64,000 nt of DNA from Sphingomonas gilva (GTDB taxonomy: Bacteria; Pseudomonadota; Alphaproteobacteria; Sphingomonadales; Sphingomonadaceae). The position numbers and the translations under genes are program-made. Of this stretch, positions 34,247 to 42,488 are shown piece after piece. Numbering within the stretch: the first letter of the stretch is position 1; each line of letters opens with the position of its first letter. The DNA is taken from positions 1 through 64,000 of the forward strand of contig NZ_QWLV01000005.1 of assembly GCF_003515075.1 (NCBI RefSeq), given 5' to 3'. The notes beneath the pieces were generated by a model that saw nothing but the letters and a program-made list of their open reading frames with translations, had not been told where the DNA came from and made no database searches.

Positions 34247-35512
34247 TTAGTTCGATTGCAGTTTCGTCAATCCGCCCAACCACGGCGCGAGCGCCTTGGG
34301 CAGGTCGACCGAGCCGTCCGCCTGCTGGCCGTTCTCCAGCACCGCGACGAGCGTGCGTCCGACGGCGAGGCCCGAGCCGTTCAGGGTATGGACGAAACGC
34401 GTGCCCTTCTCGCCCTCCGGCCGGTAACGCGCGTTCATCCGCCGCGCCTGGAAATCGCCGGTGTTGGAGACGCTGGATATCTCGCGATAGGCGTTCTGGC
34501 CGGGCAGCCAAACCTCCAGATCATAGGTCTTGCGCGCGCCGAAGCCCATGTCGCCGGTGCACAGCAGCATGCGGCGATAGGGCAGCTCCAGCGCCTCGAG
34601 GATCGCCTCGGCCGCCTCGACCATGCGCAGATGCTCGGCCTCCGATTCCTCGGGCGCAGTGATCGCGACCAGCTCGACCTTCTCGAACTGGTGCTGGCGG
34701 ATGAAGCCGCGCGTGTCGCGTCCCGCCGAGCCTGCTTCCGAGCGGAAGCAAGGGGTAAGCGCAGTGTAACGAATGGGAAGGGCCGCGCCGTCGAGGATCT
34801 GCTCGCGGACCAGGTTGGTCAGGCTCACTTCCGATGTGGGGATTAGCCAGCGCCCGTCGGTGGTCTTGAACGAATCCTCGGCGAACTTAGGCAGCTGTCC
34901 GGTGCCGACCATCGCTTCTTCTCGCACCAGCAGCGGCGGCGCGATTTCGGTGAAACCGCGCTCGCCGGTCTGGTAATCGAGCATGAACTGGGCGAGCGCA
35001 CGGTGCAGCCGCGCCATCTGTCCACGCAATACGGTGAAGCGCGCGCCGGAAATCGCCGCCCCGGCCTCGAAATCCATCCCGAGCGGCGGGCCGAGATCGG
35101 CATGTTCCTTCGGCGCGAAATCGAAGCTGCGCGGGGTGCCCCAGCGCTTCTGTTCGACATTGGCGGATTCGTCCTTGCCATCCGGAACCTCGTCGGCGGG
35201 GATATTCGGGATTCCGCTCAGCAGTTCACGAAGCTGTTTCCCAGCATCGCTGAGATCGACGGCCTCATATTTAAGAACTTCAACTTCCGCCTTGAGTCGT
35301 TCGGCCTCCTGCGAATCTCCGCGGGCCATCGCCTGACCGATAAGTTTCGATATCTGGTTCCTACGCGACAGGTTTGCCTGAGCTTCGGTTTGCTCGCGAC
35401 GGTTCTGCTCGTCCAACGTCAGGATTTCTGAAGAAACTGGCCCCACGCCGCGACGCGCCAGCGCGGCATCAAAGGCGGCGGGATCGTCACGGATCAGACG
35501 AATATCGTGCAT
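34247..35512 (-). CDS. serS: Seryl-tRNA synthetase
   Basis: This class II synthetase of 421 residues has an N-terminal coiled-coil tRNA arm (about 30-100). The catalytic domain has motif 2 ([20 protein letters not shown]) and motif 3 ([16 protein letters not shown]). The DNA for the coiled coil (about 35206-35425) is visibly less GC-rich than the rest of the gene and its neighbours, with codons such as ATA, TTA and AGT/TCA-type choices. The reading frame is intact throughout. It is probably functional and the only serS copy here. Confidence 0.96.
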   Translation of the reverse strand: MHDIRLIRDDPAAFDAALARRGVGPVSSEILTLDEQNRREQTEAQANLSRRNQISKLIGQAMARGDSQEAERLKAEVEVLKYEAVDLSDAGKQLRELLSGIPNIPADEVPDGKDESANVEQKRWGTPRSFDFAPKEHADLGPPLGMDFEAGAAISGARFTVLRGQMARLHRALAQFMLDYQTGERGFTEIAPPLLVREEAMVGTGQLPKFAEDSFKTTDGRWLIPTSEVSLTNLVREQILDGAALPIRYTALTPCFRSEAGSAGRDTRGFIRQHQFEKVELVAITAPEESEAEHLRMVEAAEAILEALELPYRRMLLCTGDMGFGARKTYDLEVWLPGQNAYREISSVSNTGDFQARRMNARYRPEGEKGTRFVHTLNGSGLAVGRTLVAVLENGQQADGSVDLPKALAPWLGGLTKLQSN

Positions 35513-35602
35513 AGGCGCGGGCTATGACCGGCTGGCCGCGGCTTCGCAACCCCGCGCGCTGCGGCGCGTTGGCAAGGGGCAGACAATAACAAGGAGACCC
35601 TT

Positions 35603-36043
35603 ATGCTGCTTCCCCACAAGAGCTTCGTCGTGGTGGCCGATGGCCGCAAGATGCTGTTCTTTCGCAATGAGGGCGACGCCATGCACCCAAATCTGGTGGT
35701 CGAGCGCGTGCGCGAGCAGGAAAATCCGGACGCGAGCGAACAGGGGACGGATACGCCGGGCCGCACCTTCGCGAGCAACGGCGCCGGGCGAAGCGCTTAC
35801 GAGGAGACCGACTGGCATCAGCTGGAGGAAGACCGCTTCGCCGCCGAAACCGCCGAGCTGCTCAAGAAGCGCGCGCTGCGCAACGATTACGAATCGCTCG
35901 TCGTGGTGGCGCCGCCGAAGACGCTCGGCGAGCTGAGGAAGCATTATCACAAGGAAGTCAGCGGGCGTCTCACCGCCGAGCTCGACAAGGACCTGACCGG
36001 ACATCCGGTGGAGCAGATCGAAAGGATACTCGCCGCCGCGTGA
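35603..36043 (+). CDS. Host_attach family (baeRF-like) protein
   Basis: This 146-residue protein matches the family first called protein required for attachment to host cells, later grouped with bacterial release-factor-like (baeRF) domains. Typical features are the start LPHKSFVVVADGRKMLFFRN, the central variable loop, and the LRNDYESLVVVAPPKTLGELR segment. CAAGGAGA precedes the ATG. Its role is uncertain; the attachment name comes from one plant-associated bacterium. It ends before a bidirectional terminator. Confidence 0.85.
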   Translation: MLLPHKSFVVVADGRKMLFFRNEGDAMHPNLVVERVREQENPDASEQGTDTPGRTFASNGAGRSAYEETDWHQLEEDRFAAETAELLKKRALRNDYESLVVVAPPKTLGELRKHYHKEVSGRLTAELDKDLTGHPVEQIERILAAA

Positions 36044-36067
36044 TACCGGCACCGAAAGGACGAAAAA

Positions 36068-36099
36068 AGAGGCGCGTTCCCGGTCAGGAACGCGCCTCT
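36068..36099. terminator. Bidirectional intrinsic terminator
   Basis: A perfect 13-bp stem (AGAGGCGCGTTCC at 36068-36080 with its inverse at 36087-36099) has a 6-base loop. On the left an A-run becomes a T-run for minus-strand transcripts; CTTTCGTT follows on the plus side. It separates the convergent Host_attach gene and the PEP-CTERM-like gene. Confidence 0.85.
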
Positions 36100-36114
36100 C
36101 TTTCGTTGTGAGGC

Positions 36115-36999
36115 TCAGGCCGCCTTCTTCTTCGCCCAGCGCTGGCGGGCGATGAGCCCTGCCGCGGCGGCGCCGAACAGCAGCACCACCGGCGGCGCGG
36201 GAACCGGCGTCGGCGGCTCGCCTCCGGTGGACGAGGGCGGGTGGCCGCCGGTGCTGGTGCTGGTCGTGCTCCAGCCGCCGGTCGAGCTGACATTGCCCGA
36301 CGAGGACGAGCTGGTCGAGCTCGACGTCGATGAGGAGGTCGAGGACGAGGTGGACGACGACGTCGAGGACGAGGTCGACGAGGAAGAGGACACGTTGCCC
36401 GAGGACGAGGACGTGCTCGACACATTGCCCGAGGAGGAGGTGCTCGACACGTTGCCGCTCGACGTCGAGGAGGTGCTGGAGACGCCGCCGGTCGAGGTCG
36501 AGGAGCCGCCCGAAGAGGTGGAGCTCGACGATCCGCCCGACGAGGTCGAGGTCGAACCGCCCGACGAGGTCGAGGAAATGACGATATTGCCGCCGCTCGA
36601 GCTGCCGCCGCCACCGAAGAAGCCCCCGGCGAAGAACCCGCCGCCGCCAAAGCCTCCCGAGCCGCCGATCACGACCGGCATCCCGCCCGATCCGCCGACA
36701 AAGCCTTCGGACGGCGGAAGCGGCACCGGCACCGGCGCATAGGGCGCGGCGAGCGGGACGGGCGCTCCCTGGGTGGTGACGGTCACCACCGCCGGCGCGC
36801 AGTTGGCCGCGGTCTGGACCTTGCGCTTCTTGGGCAGTGCGCGCGCGACCCGCTTGCGCGGGGCGGCCTTGGCGCTTGCCTTTGCCGACTTGACCACCGC
36901 CGGGCGGGGCTTTTCCGCATAATGCACCGCGCCACCGCCGACGACGGCGCCGCCGCATGCGCAGGCGCAGAGTTTTGCCAGGGCCATCCGAACAGACAT
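36115..36999 (-). CDS. Ser/Thr/Gly-rich protein with PEP-CTERM-like sorting signal
   Basis: This 294-residue protein has an N-terminal export-like segment (MALAKLCACACGGAVVGGG), a basic Lys/Arg/Ala stretch (about 34-62) and a Pro/Gly region. A long run of Ser, Thr and Gly follows (about 135-255), with repeats such as SSGNVSSTSS and TSSSTSSS. The end fits a PEP-CTERM tripartite signal: VPAP at 266-269, a hydrophobic helix (VVLLFGAAAAGLIA) and basic residues (RQRWAKKK). VPAP is a known variant of VPEP. It is therefore a candidate substrate of the XrtA encoded at the right edge, probably processed, heavily glycosylated on Ser/Thr and surface-exposed. It is about 12 kb from the nearest gene of the XrtA locus. 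Confidence 0.8.
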   Translation of the reverse strand: MSVRMALAKLCACACGGAVVGGGAVHYAEKPRPAVVKSAKASAKAAPRKRVARALPKKRKVQTAANCAPAVVTVTTQGAPVPLAAPYAPVPVPLPPSEGFVGGSGGMPVVIGGSGGFGGGGFFAGGFFGGGGSSSGGNIVISSTSSGGSTSTSSGGSSSSTSSGGSSTSTGGVSSTSSTSSGNVSSTSSSGNVSSTSSSSGNVSSSSSTSSSTSSSTSSSTSSSTSSSTSSSSSGNVSSTGGWSTTSTSTGGHPPSSTGGEPPTPVPAPPVVLLFGAAAAGLIARQRWAKKKAA

Positions 37000-37378
37000 C
37001 GCTTGCTCTCTCGTTCTTCACGCCGGCGGGAGGAAAATCGCTGTTCTCGTCCCGGCCAGGCGCCTGTGGTGATCCGAACTGGTCAGAGCGGCGGCGCTAT
37101 CGCAAGCAGGTTAACCACTTATGCGTGGCCCATTTTCGGACTCTGCGCCAAGCCTGGCAAAGCAGCATGGTTAATGTCCCATCGGGGAACGGAATTCGAG
37201 CTTTCGGGAGGATGAAGCCGGGATTCAGACTTGTGCAACCTCATCGCGCGCAAGGAAACCATCGCTTCGCTTGTCGGGGCATCGGCGTCTGGCTATAGGC
37301 GCGGCCAAGCGGTTGGGGATCAGAGGCGAATCCATTCGCCCGGCGCCCGTCCGCCTGGGGTGGAATGGAGATGGGGCA
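37000..37378. other. Intergenic region upstream of dksA
   Basis: This 379-base gap holds a plausible dksA promoter (37271-37299) and GTTAACC and GGTTAAT elements near 37112 and 37168 that resemble CtrA half-sites without the right spacing. No supported coding sequence or RNA gene was found in the rest. Confidence 0.5.
37271..37299 (+). promoter_or_regulatory. Candidate promoter of the DksA-type gene
   Basis: TTGTCG (37271-37276) and TATAGG (37294-37299) are separated by 17 bp, a good sigma-70-type layout. Transcription from about 37306 would give a leader of roughly 70 bases before the ATG at 37379. Confidence 0.45.
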
Positions 37379-37846
37379 ATGGCGACGGTATTGCGTATGG
37401 CGGACCAGTTCGAGGCGATCAACGACGACGGGGCCGCCGATAATCGGGGCGGTTATCGACCAAGCCCCGACGAACCATTCATGAATGCGCGCCAGCAGGG
37501 CTATTTTCGGGACAAGCTGATCGCATGGAAGGACGCGATCCTCCGCGAATCGCAAGGCACATTGTCCCAGTTGCAGGCCGATCCGCTCCGCGAGGCCGAC
37601 CTTACCGACCGCGCATCGAGCGAGACCGACTGGTCGATCGAACTGCGCACCCGCGATCGGCAGCGCAAGCTGATCTCCAAGATCGACGCCGCGCTTCGCC
37701 GGATCGACGAAGGCGAATATGGCTATTGCGAGGTGACCGGCGAGCCGATCTCGCTCGCTCGCCTGGAGGCCCGTCCGATCGCTACGATGACGGTCGAGGC
37801 GCAGGAGCGCCACGAACGCAACGAGAAGATCTCACGCGACGAGTGA
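37379..37846 (+). CDS. dksA: TraR/DksA family transcriptional regulator
   Basis: This 155-residue protein has the coiled-coil region (FRDKLIAWKDAILRESQGTL), a DWSIELRTRDRQRKLISKI helix and a C-terminal zinc-finger-like domain (GEYGYCEVTGEPISLARLEA). Only one of the four zinc cysteines remains, as in DksA of other alphaproteobacteria, so the fold is expected to hold without zinc. It should bind the RNA polymerase secondary channel and act with ppGpp in stringent control. GGAGATGGGG precedes the ATG. Confidence 0.9.
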   Translation: MATVLRMADQFEAINDDGAADNRGGYRPSPDEPFMNARQQGYFRDKLIAWKDAILRESQGTLSQLQADPLREADLTDRASSETDWSIELRTRDRQRKLISKIDAALRRIDEGEYGYCEVTGEPISLARLEARPIATMTVEAQERHERNEKISRDE

Positions 37847-37916
37847 TCGCTTTAACGCTTCCCAAAGCCTTGGGGCGTAGAAGCGGGGCCGTGTCGCAAG
37901 CTGGATCGCGCATGGA

Positions 37917-38282
37917 ATGAATCCGATTTCGAAATCCGAATCCCGGCCGGACAAGCAGCGTTCGCAGCGCCGTGACAGCCTGTTGCTGCGCGCCGAAATT
38001 CGCTCGCTTGATGGCCATGACCCGATCGCGGCGGTGGTCCGCAATCTTTCCGCGGGCGGCATGATGGCGGAAAACGCCTTCGTCTATCCGGTGGATACGC
38101 GCGTCGAGGTCGAGCTGCGCAACATGGGATCGGTGCCGGGCAAGGTCGTCTGGCGGGTCGAGAACCGGATGGGCATCGCGTTCGATTGGGAGATCAATCC
38201 CGCCGCCGCGCGCAAGCCGGTACTCAAGACGTCGAATCCGGCGCCCAAGCGCGCCAAGCCGATTCGGCCGATACTGGAATAG
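37917..38282 (+). CDS. PilZ-domain protein
   Basis: This 121-residue single-domain protein has the two c-di-GMP motifs of PilZ: an Arg-rich segment (KQRSQRRDS) and NLSAGGMM, followed by a beta-barrel and a Pro/Lys-rich tail. It should be a receptor for cyclic di-GMP, perhaps produced by enzymes such as the GGDEF-EAL protein at 3.6-5.2 kb. It has no membrane segment. Its output partner is not evident. Confidence 0.88.
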   Translation: MNPISKSESRPDKQRSQRRDSLLLRAEIRSLDGHDPIAAVVRNLSAGGMMAENAFVYPVDTRVEVELRNMGSVPGKVVWRVENRMGIAFDWEINPAAARKPVLKTSNPAPKRAKPIRPILE

Positions 38283-38292
38283 ACGAATGAAG

Positions 38293-38317
38293 CGGGCCGC
38301 CCCGATGGAGCGGCCCG
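38293..38317. terminator. Possible hairpin between PilZ and DUF465 genes
   Basis: An 8-bp GC stem (CGGGCCGC at 38293-38300 with its inverse at 38310-38317) lies between convergent stops. It has no T-run in either direction, so terminator function is uncertain. Confidence 0.35.
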
Positions 38318-38324
38318 GCGCCTG

Positions 38325-38483
38325 TCAGCAGGACAGGATCATTTCTTCCTTCACCCGCAATTTCTGCTTCTTGAGCATGGAGAGCGTCGCCGCATCGGGC
38401 ATCGGACGATGTTCTTCGTCCTGGATCTTCCGGTCGAGCGTGGCGTGCTTTGCCTGGAGAGCGGCGATATGCGCGGTTTCCAT
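38325..38483 (-). CDS. YdcH/DUF465 small protein (a)
   Basis: This 52-residue helical protein shows the DUF465 pattern METAHIAALQAKHATLDRKI followed by MLKKQKLRVKEEM. A GGAGG site is upstream on the minus strand. The function of the family is unknown. A paralogue is encoded 166 bases away on the opposite strand. Confidence 0.8.
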   Translation of the reverse strand: METAHIAALQAKHATLDRKIQDEEHRPMPDAATLSMLKKQKLRVKEEMILSC

Positions 38484-38648
38484 CAGGTCGTGCCTCCTTT
38501 TTTCCGGGGTGGGTGACAAATAGATCACAGATCGCTCTCGCTGTCTGCCCTGTTCAGCGGTTAGAACGACGGACGCATCAGTCGCGGCGACGATCCGTTG
38601 GGGATCGCGGCGGACGGGTAGCGGGCAGCGGTGGAACGGGGGTTGCGC

Positions 38649-38846
38649 ATGGGCGATGCCGAAACACGCAAGCGGCTGGAATTGCTGAGGCAGGAGCATC
38701 GCGACCTCGACGCCGCGATCGCCGCGCTGACCGAGCAGGTGCTTCACGACCAGCTCCAGATGGCGCGCCTCAAGAAGCGGAAGCTGCGGCTGCGCGACGA
38801 GATCGCCGCGATCGAGGACAATCTGGTGCCCGACATCATCGCGTGA
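38649..38846 (+). CDS. YdcH/DUF465 small protein (b)
   Basis: This 65-residue protein is predicted to be a helical hairpin (LELLRQEHRDLDAAIAAL, then MARLKKRKLRLRDEIAAI), the DUF465 form. The ATG at 38649 has GGGGG upstream; an in-frame GTG at 38631 is an alternative. It is divergent to its paralogue and about 70 bases upstream of rcdA. Confidence 0.78.
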   Translation: MGDAETRKRLELLRQEHRDLDAAIAALTEQVLHDQLQMARLKKRKLRLRDEIAAIEDNLVPDIIA

Positions 38847-38915
38847 CCATAATGGGACTCGGGTTAACCGATTCCCTCCCTGTGCAATCGCCGTCGCCTG
38901 TGCCAGCCTTGGCCG

Positions 38916-39377
38916 ATGAGCATGTTCTCGCAAGGCGGCGCGCGGCTGACGCGCCGGGTGATCGACGCCCATTATGTCGAGGCGATGGTGCTCGCCGACG
39001 AGGCGCGGGGCTATTTCGACCAGGCCGGCCGCGATGATCGCTCGCAGCTCGATCCGGCGCTTCGCGTATCCTTCGCCTGCGAATCGCTCAAGGTCACGAC
39101 GCGGCTGATGCACGTGATCGCCTGGCTGCTCACCCAGCGCGCGGTCGATGCCGGCGAGATCGCCTCCGACGCAGCGCTCAGCCCGTCACGCCGGCTCGGC
39201 GCGCCCGCGATCAGCGACGACGATGTGGTGGCGCAACTGCCCGATCGCGCGCGCGATATCGTCGCGGCGAGCAGCGAATTGTTCGATCGAATCGCCCGGC
39301 TGGACGCCGAGCTTGGCCGCGAAGCCCAGGACAGCCCGGTCCACGCGCTCCATGCCAAGCTGAGCGGCGCCTTCTAG
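38916..39377 (+). CDS. rcdA: DUF1465 protein (RcdA family)
   Basis: This 153-residue helical protein matches DUF1465, the family of Caulobacter RcdA, an adaptor that helps ClpXP degrade CtrA and other substrates. The conserved part runs from DAHYVEAMVLADEARGYFD to SFACESLKVTTRLMHVIAWL. The C-terminal tail ends in GAF. The assignment to the RcdA role is by family only. Two ATGs lie at the start (38916 and 38922). Confidence 0.82.
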   Translation: MSMFSQGGARLTRRVIDAHYVEAMVLADEARGYFDQAGRDDRSQLDPALRVSFACESLKVTTRLMHVIAWLLTQRAVDAGEIASDAALSPSRRLGAPAISDDDVVAQLPDRARDIVAASSELFDRIARLDAELGREAQDSPVHALHAKLSGAF

Positions 39378-40351
39378 AAGCGCGCGGCCACCTTCGCGGT
39401 GCTATCGCGCGCGGCGCGATACTCCTTGGCCAGCCGATCGACCCGCACCGCCAGCGGTTCGACCGCGCGCACCGCGCCGATGCCCTGACCCGATCCCCAG
39501 ATGTCGCGCCAGGCCTTGGCCTTGCTGCCCTCGTTGCCGCCGAAGTTCATCGTCTTGAGATCGCCCTCGGGCAGATTGTCGGGATCGAGCCCGGCGGCCT
39601 GGATCGAGCCACGCAGATAGTTGCCGTGCACGCCGGTGAACAGGTTCGAATAGACGATGTCCGCCGCGCGTCCCTCGACGATGCCCTGCTTATAGGCCTC
39701 GGCGGCGTTGGCCTCCTCGGTCGCGATGAAGGGCGAGCCGATATAGGCGAAGTCCGCCCCCATCGCCTGCGCCGCCAGGATCGCGCCGCCATTGGCGATC
39801 GCGCCGGACAGAGCCAGTGGGCCATCGAACCACTCGCGGATTTCCTGGACCAGCGCGAAGGGCGACAGCCGCCCGGCATGGCCGCCCGCGCCCGCCGCGA
39901 CCGCGATCAGCCCGTCGGCGCCCTTTTCGATCGCCTTCCTCGCGAAGCGGTCATCAATGATGTCGTGCAGGGTGATGCCGCCCCAGCCATGCACCGCGGT
40001 GTTGAGATCCTCGCGCGCGCCGAGCGAGGTGATGACGATCGGCACCTGCCACTTGGCGCAGGTTGCGAGATCGGCCTCCAGCCGGTCGTTCGATCGGTGG
40101 ACGATCTGGTTGACCGCGAAGGGTGCGGCGGGGCGGTCCGGATTGTCCCGGTTCCACGCGGCGAGCTCCTCGGTGATCCGGTGCAGCCATTCGTCGAGCA
40201 GCGCCTGCGGCCGCGCGTTGAGCGCGGGAAAGGCGCCGACGATCCCCGCCTTGCACTGCGCGATCACGAGATCGGGGCCGGAGATAATGAACAGCGGCGC
40301 GCCGATCACGGGCAGCCGCAGCGATTGGAAGATCGGGTATGCTTCGAGCAT
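39374..40351 (-). CDS. Nitronate monooxygenase-like flavoprotein
   Basis: This FMN-dependent TIM-barrel enzyme of about 325 residues belongs to the 2-nitropropane dioxygenase/nitronate monooxygenase family. Features are the start LPVIGAPLFIISGP, GAGGHAGRLSPFALV, the phosphate-binding LALSGAIANGGAI and GADFAYIGSPFIAT. It may detoxify propionate 3-nitronate or act as an enoyl-type reductase. The start MLEAYPIF is preferred; an ATG 18 bases upstream is possible. It follows hutC by 48 bases on the same strand. Confidence 0.86.
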   Translation of the reverse strand: MLEAYPIFQSLRLPVIGAPLFIISGPDLVIAQCKAGIVGAFPALNARPQALLDEWLHRITEELAAWNRDNPDRPAAPFAVNQIVHRSNDRLEADLATCAKWQVPIVITSLGAREDLNTAVHGWGGITLHDIIDDRFARKAIEKGADGLIAVAAGAGGHAGRLSPFALVQEIREWFDGPLALSGAIANGGAILAAQAMGADFAYIGSPFIATEEANAAEAYKQGIVEGRAADIVYSNLFTGVHGNYLRGSIQAAGLDPDNLPEGDLKTMNFGGNEGSKAKAWRDIWGSGQGIGAVRAVEPLAVRVDRLAKEYRAARDSTAKVAARF

Positions 40352-40399
40352 GCCCGTTTCATAGCGCAACCGAAACGGCTGTCCACCCTTGATGCGAGG

Positions 40400-41089
40400 C
40401 TAGCGCAACACGCCGCCCGGCCTGAATTCGGCGACCAGATCGAAGCGGTCGCCGCGGAACAGCTGGCGCACCTGCGTCACCATCTCGCCCGCCCGCCACG
40501 TGGTGCGATCGAGCTCAAGGCATGCGGACCGCGCGCGCAGCCCGAGTGCGGCGGCCTCGGCGCGCGTCGCCTCGACCGCCCTGATCTGATGCCGCGCCGA
40601 GGTCCACGGCACATGGTGCAGCAGCCAGGCGCCAGGCGCCTCCTCGACAAAAGCCTTGCCGGCCGCATCGGGCACGGATGCGAGCGCGATCAGCCGGCGC
40701 TCCAGCGCGAACGGCTCGCCGCCGCCGAAGTGCACGCCGTCGACCCTGATCGCGGGGAGGGGGAAGGGTCCGTCCTCGGCGCCCGCTTCGCGGCGCAGGG
40801 TCCGCTTCCAGCGATAGGCTTCGCCCCGCGCGGCGATGATCTGCGCCAGGTCGGGAATGTCGAGCACCGCCGAATGCACCTGCGGATGCGCGACGAACGA
40901 GCCCGCCTTGCGCCGGCGCTCGATCAGGCCCGCCCTGGCCAGCGCGCCGAGCGCCTTGCTCACCGTCGCCCGCGAGCAGCCATAGGCGGCGACCAGCTCA
41001 TGCTCGAACGGGATGCGGGTCCCCGGCCGCCATTCGCCCGAATGGATGCGCATTTCGATATCGGCGCGGATACGCTGGTCGAGCGTCAC
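40400..41089 (-). CDS. hutC: Histidine-utilisation repressor HutC (GntR family)
   Basis: HutC represses hut genes and is released by urocanate. The 229 residues have a GntR winged helix-turn-helix (HELVAAYGCSRATVSKALGAL) and a UTRA ligand domain (about 80-229). The GTG start overlaps the hutF stop as GTGA. The palindrome between hutF and hutI is its probable operator. Confidence 0.93.
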   Translation of the reverse strand: MTLDQRIRADIEMRIHSGEWRPGTRIPFEHELVAAYGCSRATVSKALGALARAGLIERRRKAGSFVAHPQVHSAVLDIPDLAQIIAARGEAYRWKRTLRREAGAEDGPFPLPAIRVDGVHFGGGEPFALERRLIALASVPDAAGKAFVEEAPGAWLLHHVPWTSARHQIRAVEATRAEAAALGLRARSACLELDRTTWRAGEMVTQVRQLFRGDRFDLVAEFRPGGVLR

Positions 41090-42429
41090 GCGAGCAGCCT
41101 CTCCAGCGTTCGCCGATAGCGCTCGGCCACTGGTCCGGCGGCGAAGTGGCGTCCGTGTTCAACGCATTTTCGGCCGCCTCGCCAGACCGTGTCGATCGCC
41201 CCGCCAGCGAATATCCATCGGTCGAGCAAGGTCATAGGATCGGCTCCGGCGAACGCGGGCCGGGTCAGGTCGAGCGCGACGATATCCGCAGGCGCACCGG
41301 TCCTGAGCCCGGTCTCGACACCGAGCGCCCGCGCCCCGCCGGCGACCGCGCCCTCGAACAATCGCTGCCCCACCGATGGCGCGGCATCGTCCGCCAGCAG
41401 CGCCCGGCGTCGATGCGCCAGCCTCTGCGAATATTCCAGCGCACGCAGTTCGGACGCGGCATCGACCAGGATGTTCGAATCGGTGCCTGTGCCGAAGCGC
41501 CCGCCCGCCCCCAGATAGCGCATCGCCGGGAAGGTGCCGTCGCCCAGATTGGCCTCGGTCACCGGGCACAGGCCCGCGACCGCGCCGCTCGCGGCAAGCC
41601 GGTCGCATTCCGAGGAATCGAGATGTGTCGCATGGATCAGGCACCAGCGCTGATCGACATCTTCATGGTTGAGCAGCCATTCGACCGGCCGCGCGCCGCT
41701 CCAGGCGAGGCACGCCTCGACCTCGCGCACCTGCTCGGCCGCGTGGATGTGAATGGGGCCATCACTGGCGAGCGGCAGGATCGCGCGCAGTTCCTCGGGC
41801 GTCACCGCCCGCAGCGAATGCGGCGCGATCCCGATCACGGCATCGGCGGGCAGCTTCGCCCGGCTCGCCTCGACCAGCCTGGCGAAGCTGTCGGGATCGG
41901 ACAGGAAACGTCGCTGCCCGGGTGCGGGGGCTGCACCGCCGAAATCGCCATGCGCATAGAAAACCGGAAGCAAGGTCAGGCCGATGCCGGCGATCTCCGC
42001 CGCCGCGACGACCGCGCCCGTGGTCTCGGCCGGGTCGGCATAACGGCGGCCGTCCACATCATTGTGGAGATAATGGAACTCGCCGACGCGGGTATAGCCC
42101 GTCTCGAGCATCTCGACATAAGCCTGCGCGGTGATGGCGGCGATGTCGTCGGGCGTCAGCCGGTCGAGGAACCGGTACATGATCTCCCGCCAGCTCCAGA
42201 AATCGTCGTCGGGGCGCCCGCGCCGCTCGGACAGGCCCGCCATGCCGCGCTGGAAACCGTGGCTGTGGACGTTGCACAGCCCGGGCAGCGCGGCGCCGTG
42301 CCGCGCGTCCGATGCTTCGGGCGAAACATCCGGCTCGATCGAAGCGATCCGGCCGTCGTCGATGCCGATGCGCACGCGCTCGGCCCATCCCCCCGGCAGC
42401 AAGGCATATGCGAACCAGAGATGCTGCAT
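41086..42429 (-). CDS. hutF: Formimidoylglutamate deiminase HutF
   Basis: HutF converts N-formimino-glutamate to N-formyl-glutamate and ammonia, the marker of the two-step histidine route. The 447-residue amidohydrolase has metal ligands in [20 protein letters not shown] and IHIHAAEQ, and the later THLDSSE and GTDSNILVD motifs. It is the first gene of the minus arm, 14 bases from the central palindrome, and coupled to hutC. Confidence 0.94.
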   Translation of the reverse strand: MQHLWFAYALLPGGWAERVRIGIDDGRIASIEPDVSPEASDARHGAALPGLCNVHSHGFQRGMAGLSERRGRPDDDFWSWREIMYRFLDRLTPDDIAAITAQAYVEMLETGYTRVGEFHYLHNDVDGRRYADPAETTGAVVAAAEIAGIGLTLLPVFYAHGDFGGAAPAPGQRRFLSDPDSFARLVEASRAKLPADAVIGIAPHSLRAVTPEELRAILPLASDGPIHIHAAEQVREVEACLAWSGARPVEWLLNHEDVDQRWCLIHATHLDSSECDRLAASGAVAGLCPVTEANLGDGTFPAMRYLGAGGRFGTGTDSNILVDAASELRALEYSQRLAHRRRALLADDAAPSVGQRLFEGAVAGGARALGVETGLRTGAPADIVALDLTRPAFAGADPMTLLDRWIFAGGAIDTVWRGGRKCVEHGRHFAAGPVAERYRRTLERLLA

Positions 42430-42442
42430 CGGCCGTTCTCCT

Positions 42443-42468
42443 CGATATTATGTCTAGACATAATATCG
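42443..42468. promoter_or_regulatory. 26-bp perfect palindrome, probable HutC operator
   Basis: The site is a perfect 26-bp palindrome whose centre reads TATGTCTAGACATA. The core GTCTAGAC fits the GT-N-TA-N-AC consensus of HutC-subfamily GntR regulators. It lies in the 59-bp gap between the divergent hutF and hutI starts and would control both arms. Confidence 0.85.
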
Positions 42469-42488
42469 CGCGTGGACAAGGATGCGGC

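Noticed and set aside
36152..36742. Plus-strand open frame encoding a very acidic Asp/Glu repeat protein
   Set aside because: It is the antisense of Ser-rich codons (TCG, AGC) in the PEP-CTERM-like gene. It has no ribosome binding site, and the minus-strand frame has export and sorting signals.
36330..36930. Ser/Thr repeats as a CRISPR-like or tandem DNA array
   Set aside because: The repeats are short, irregular and codon-based, with no spacers and no cas genes.
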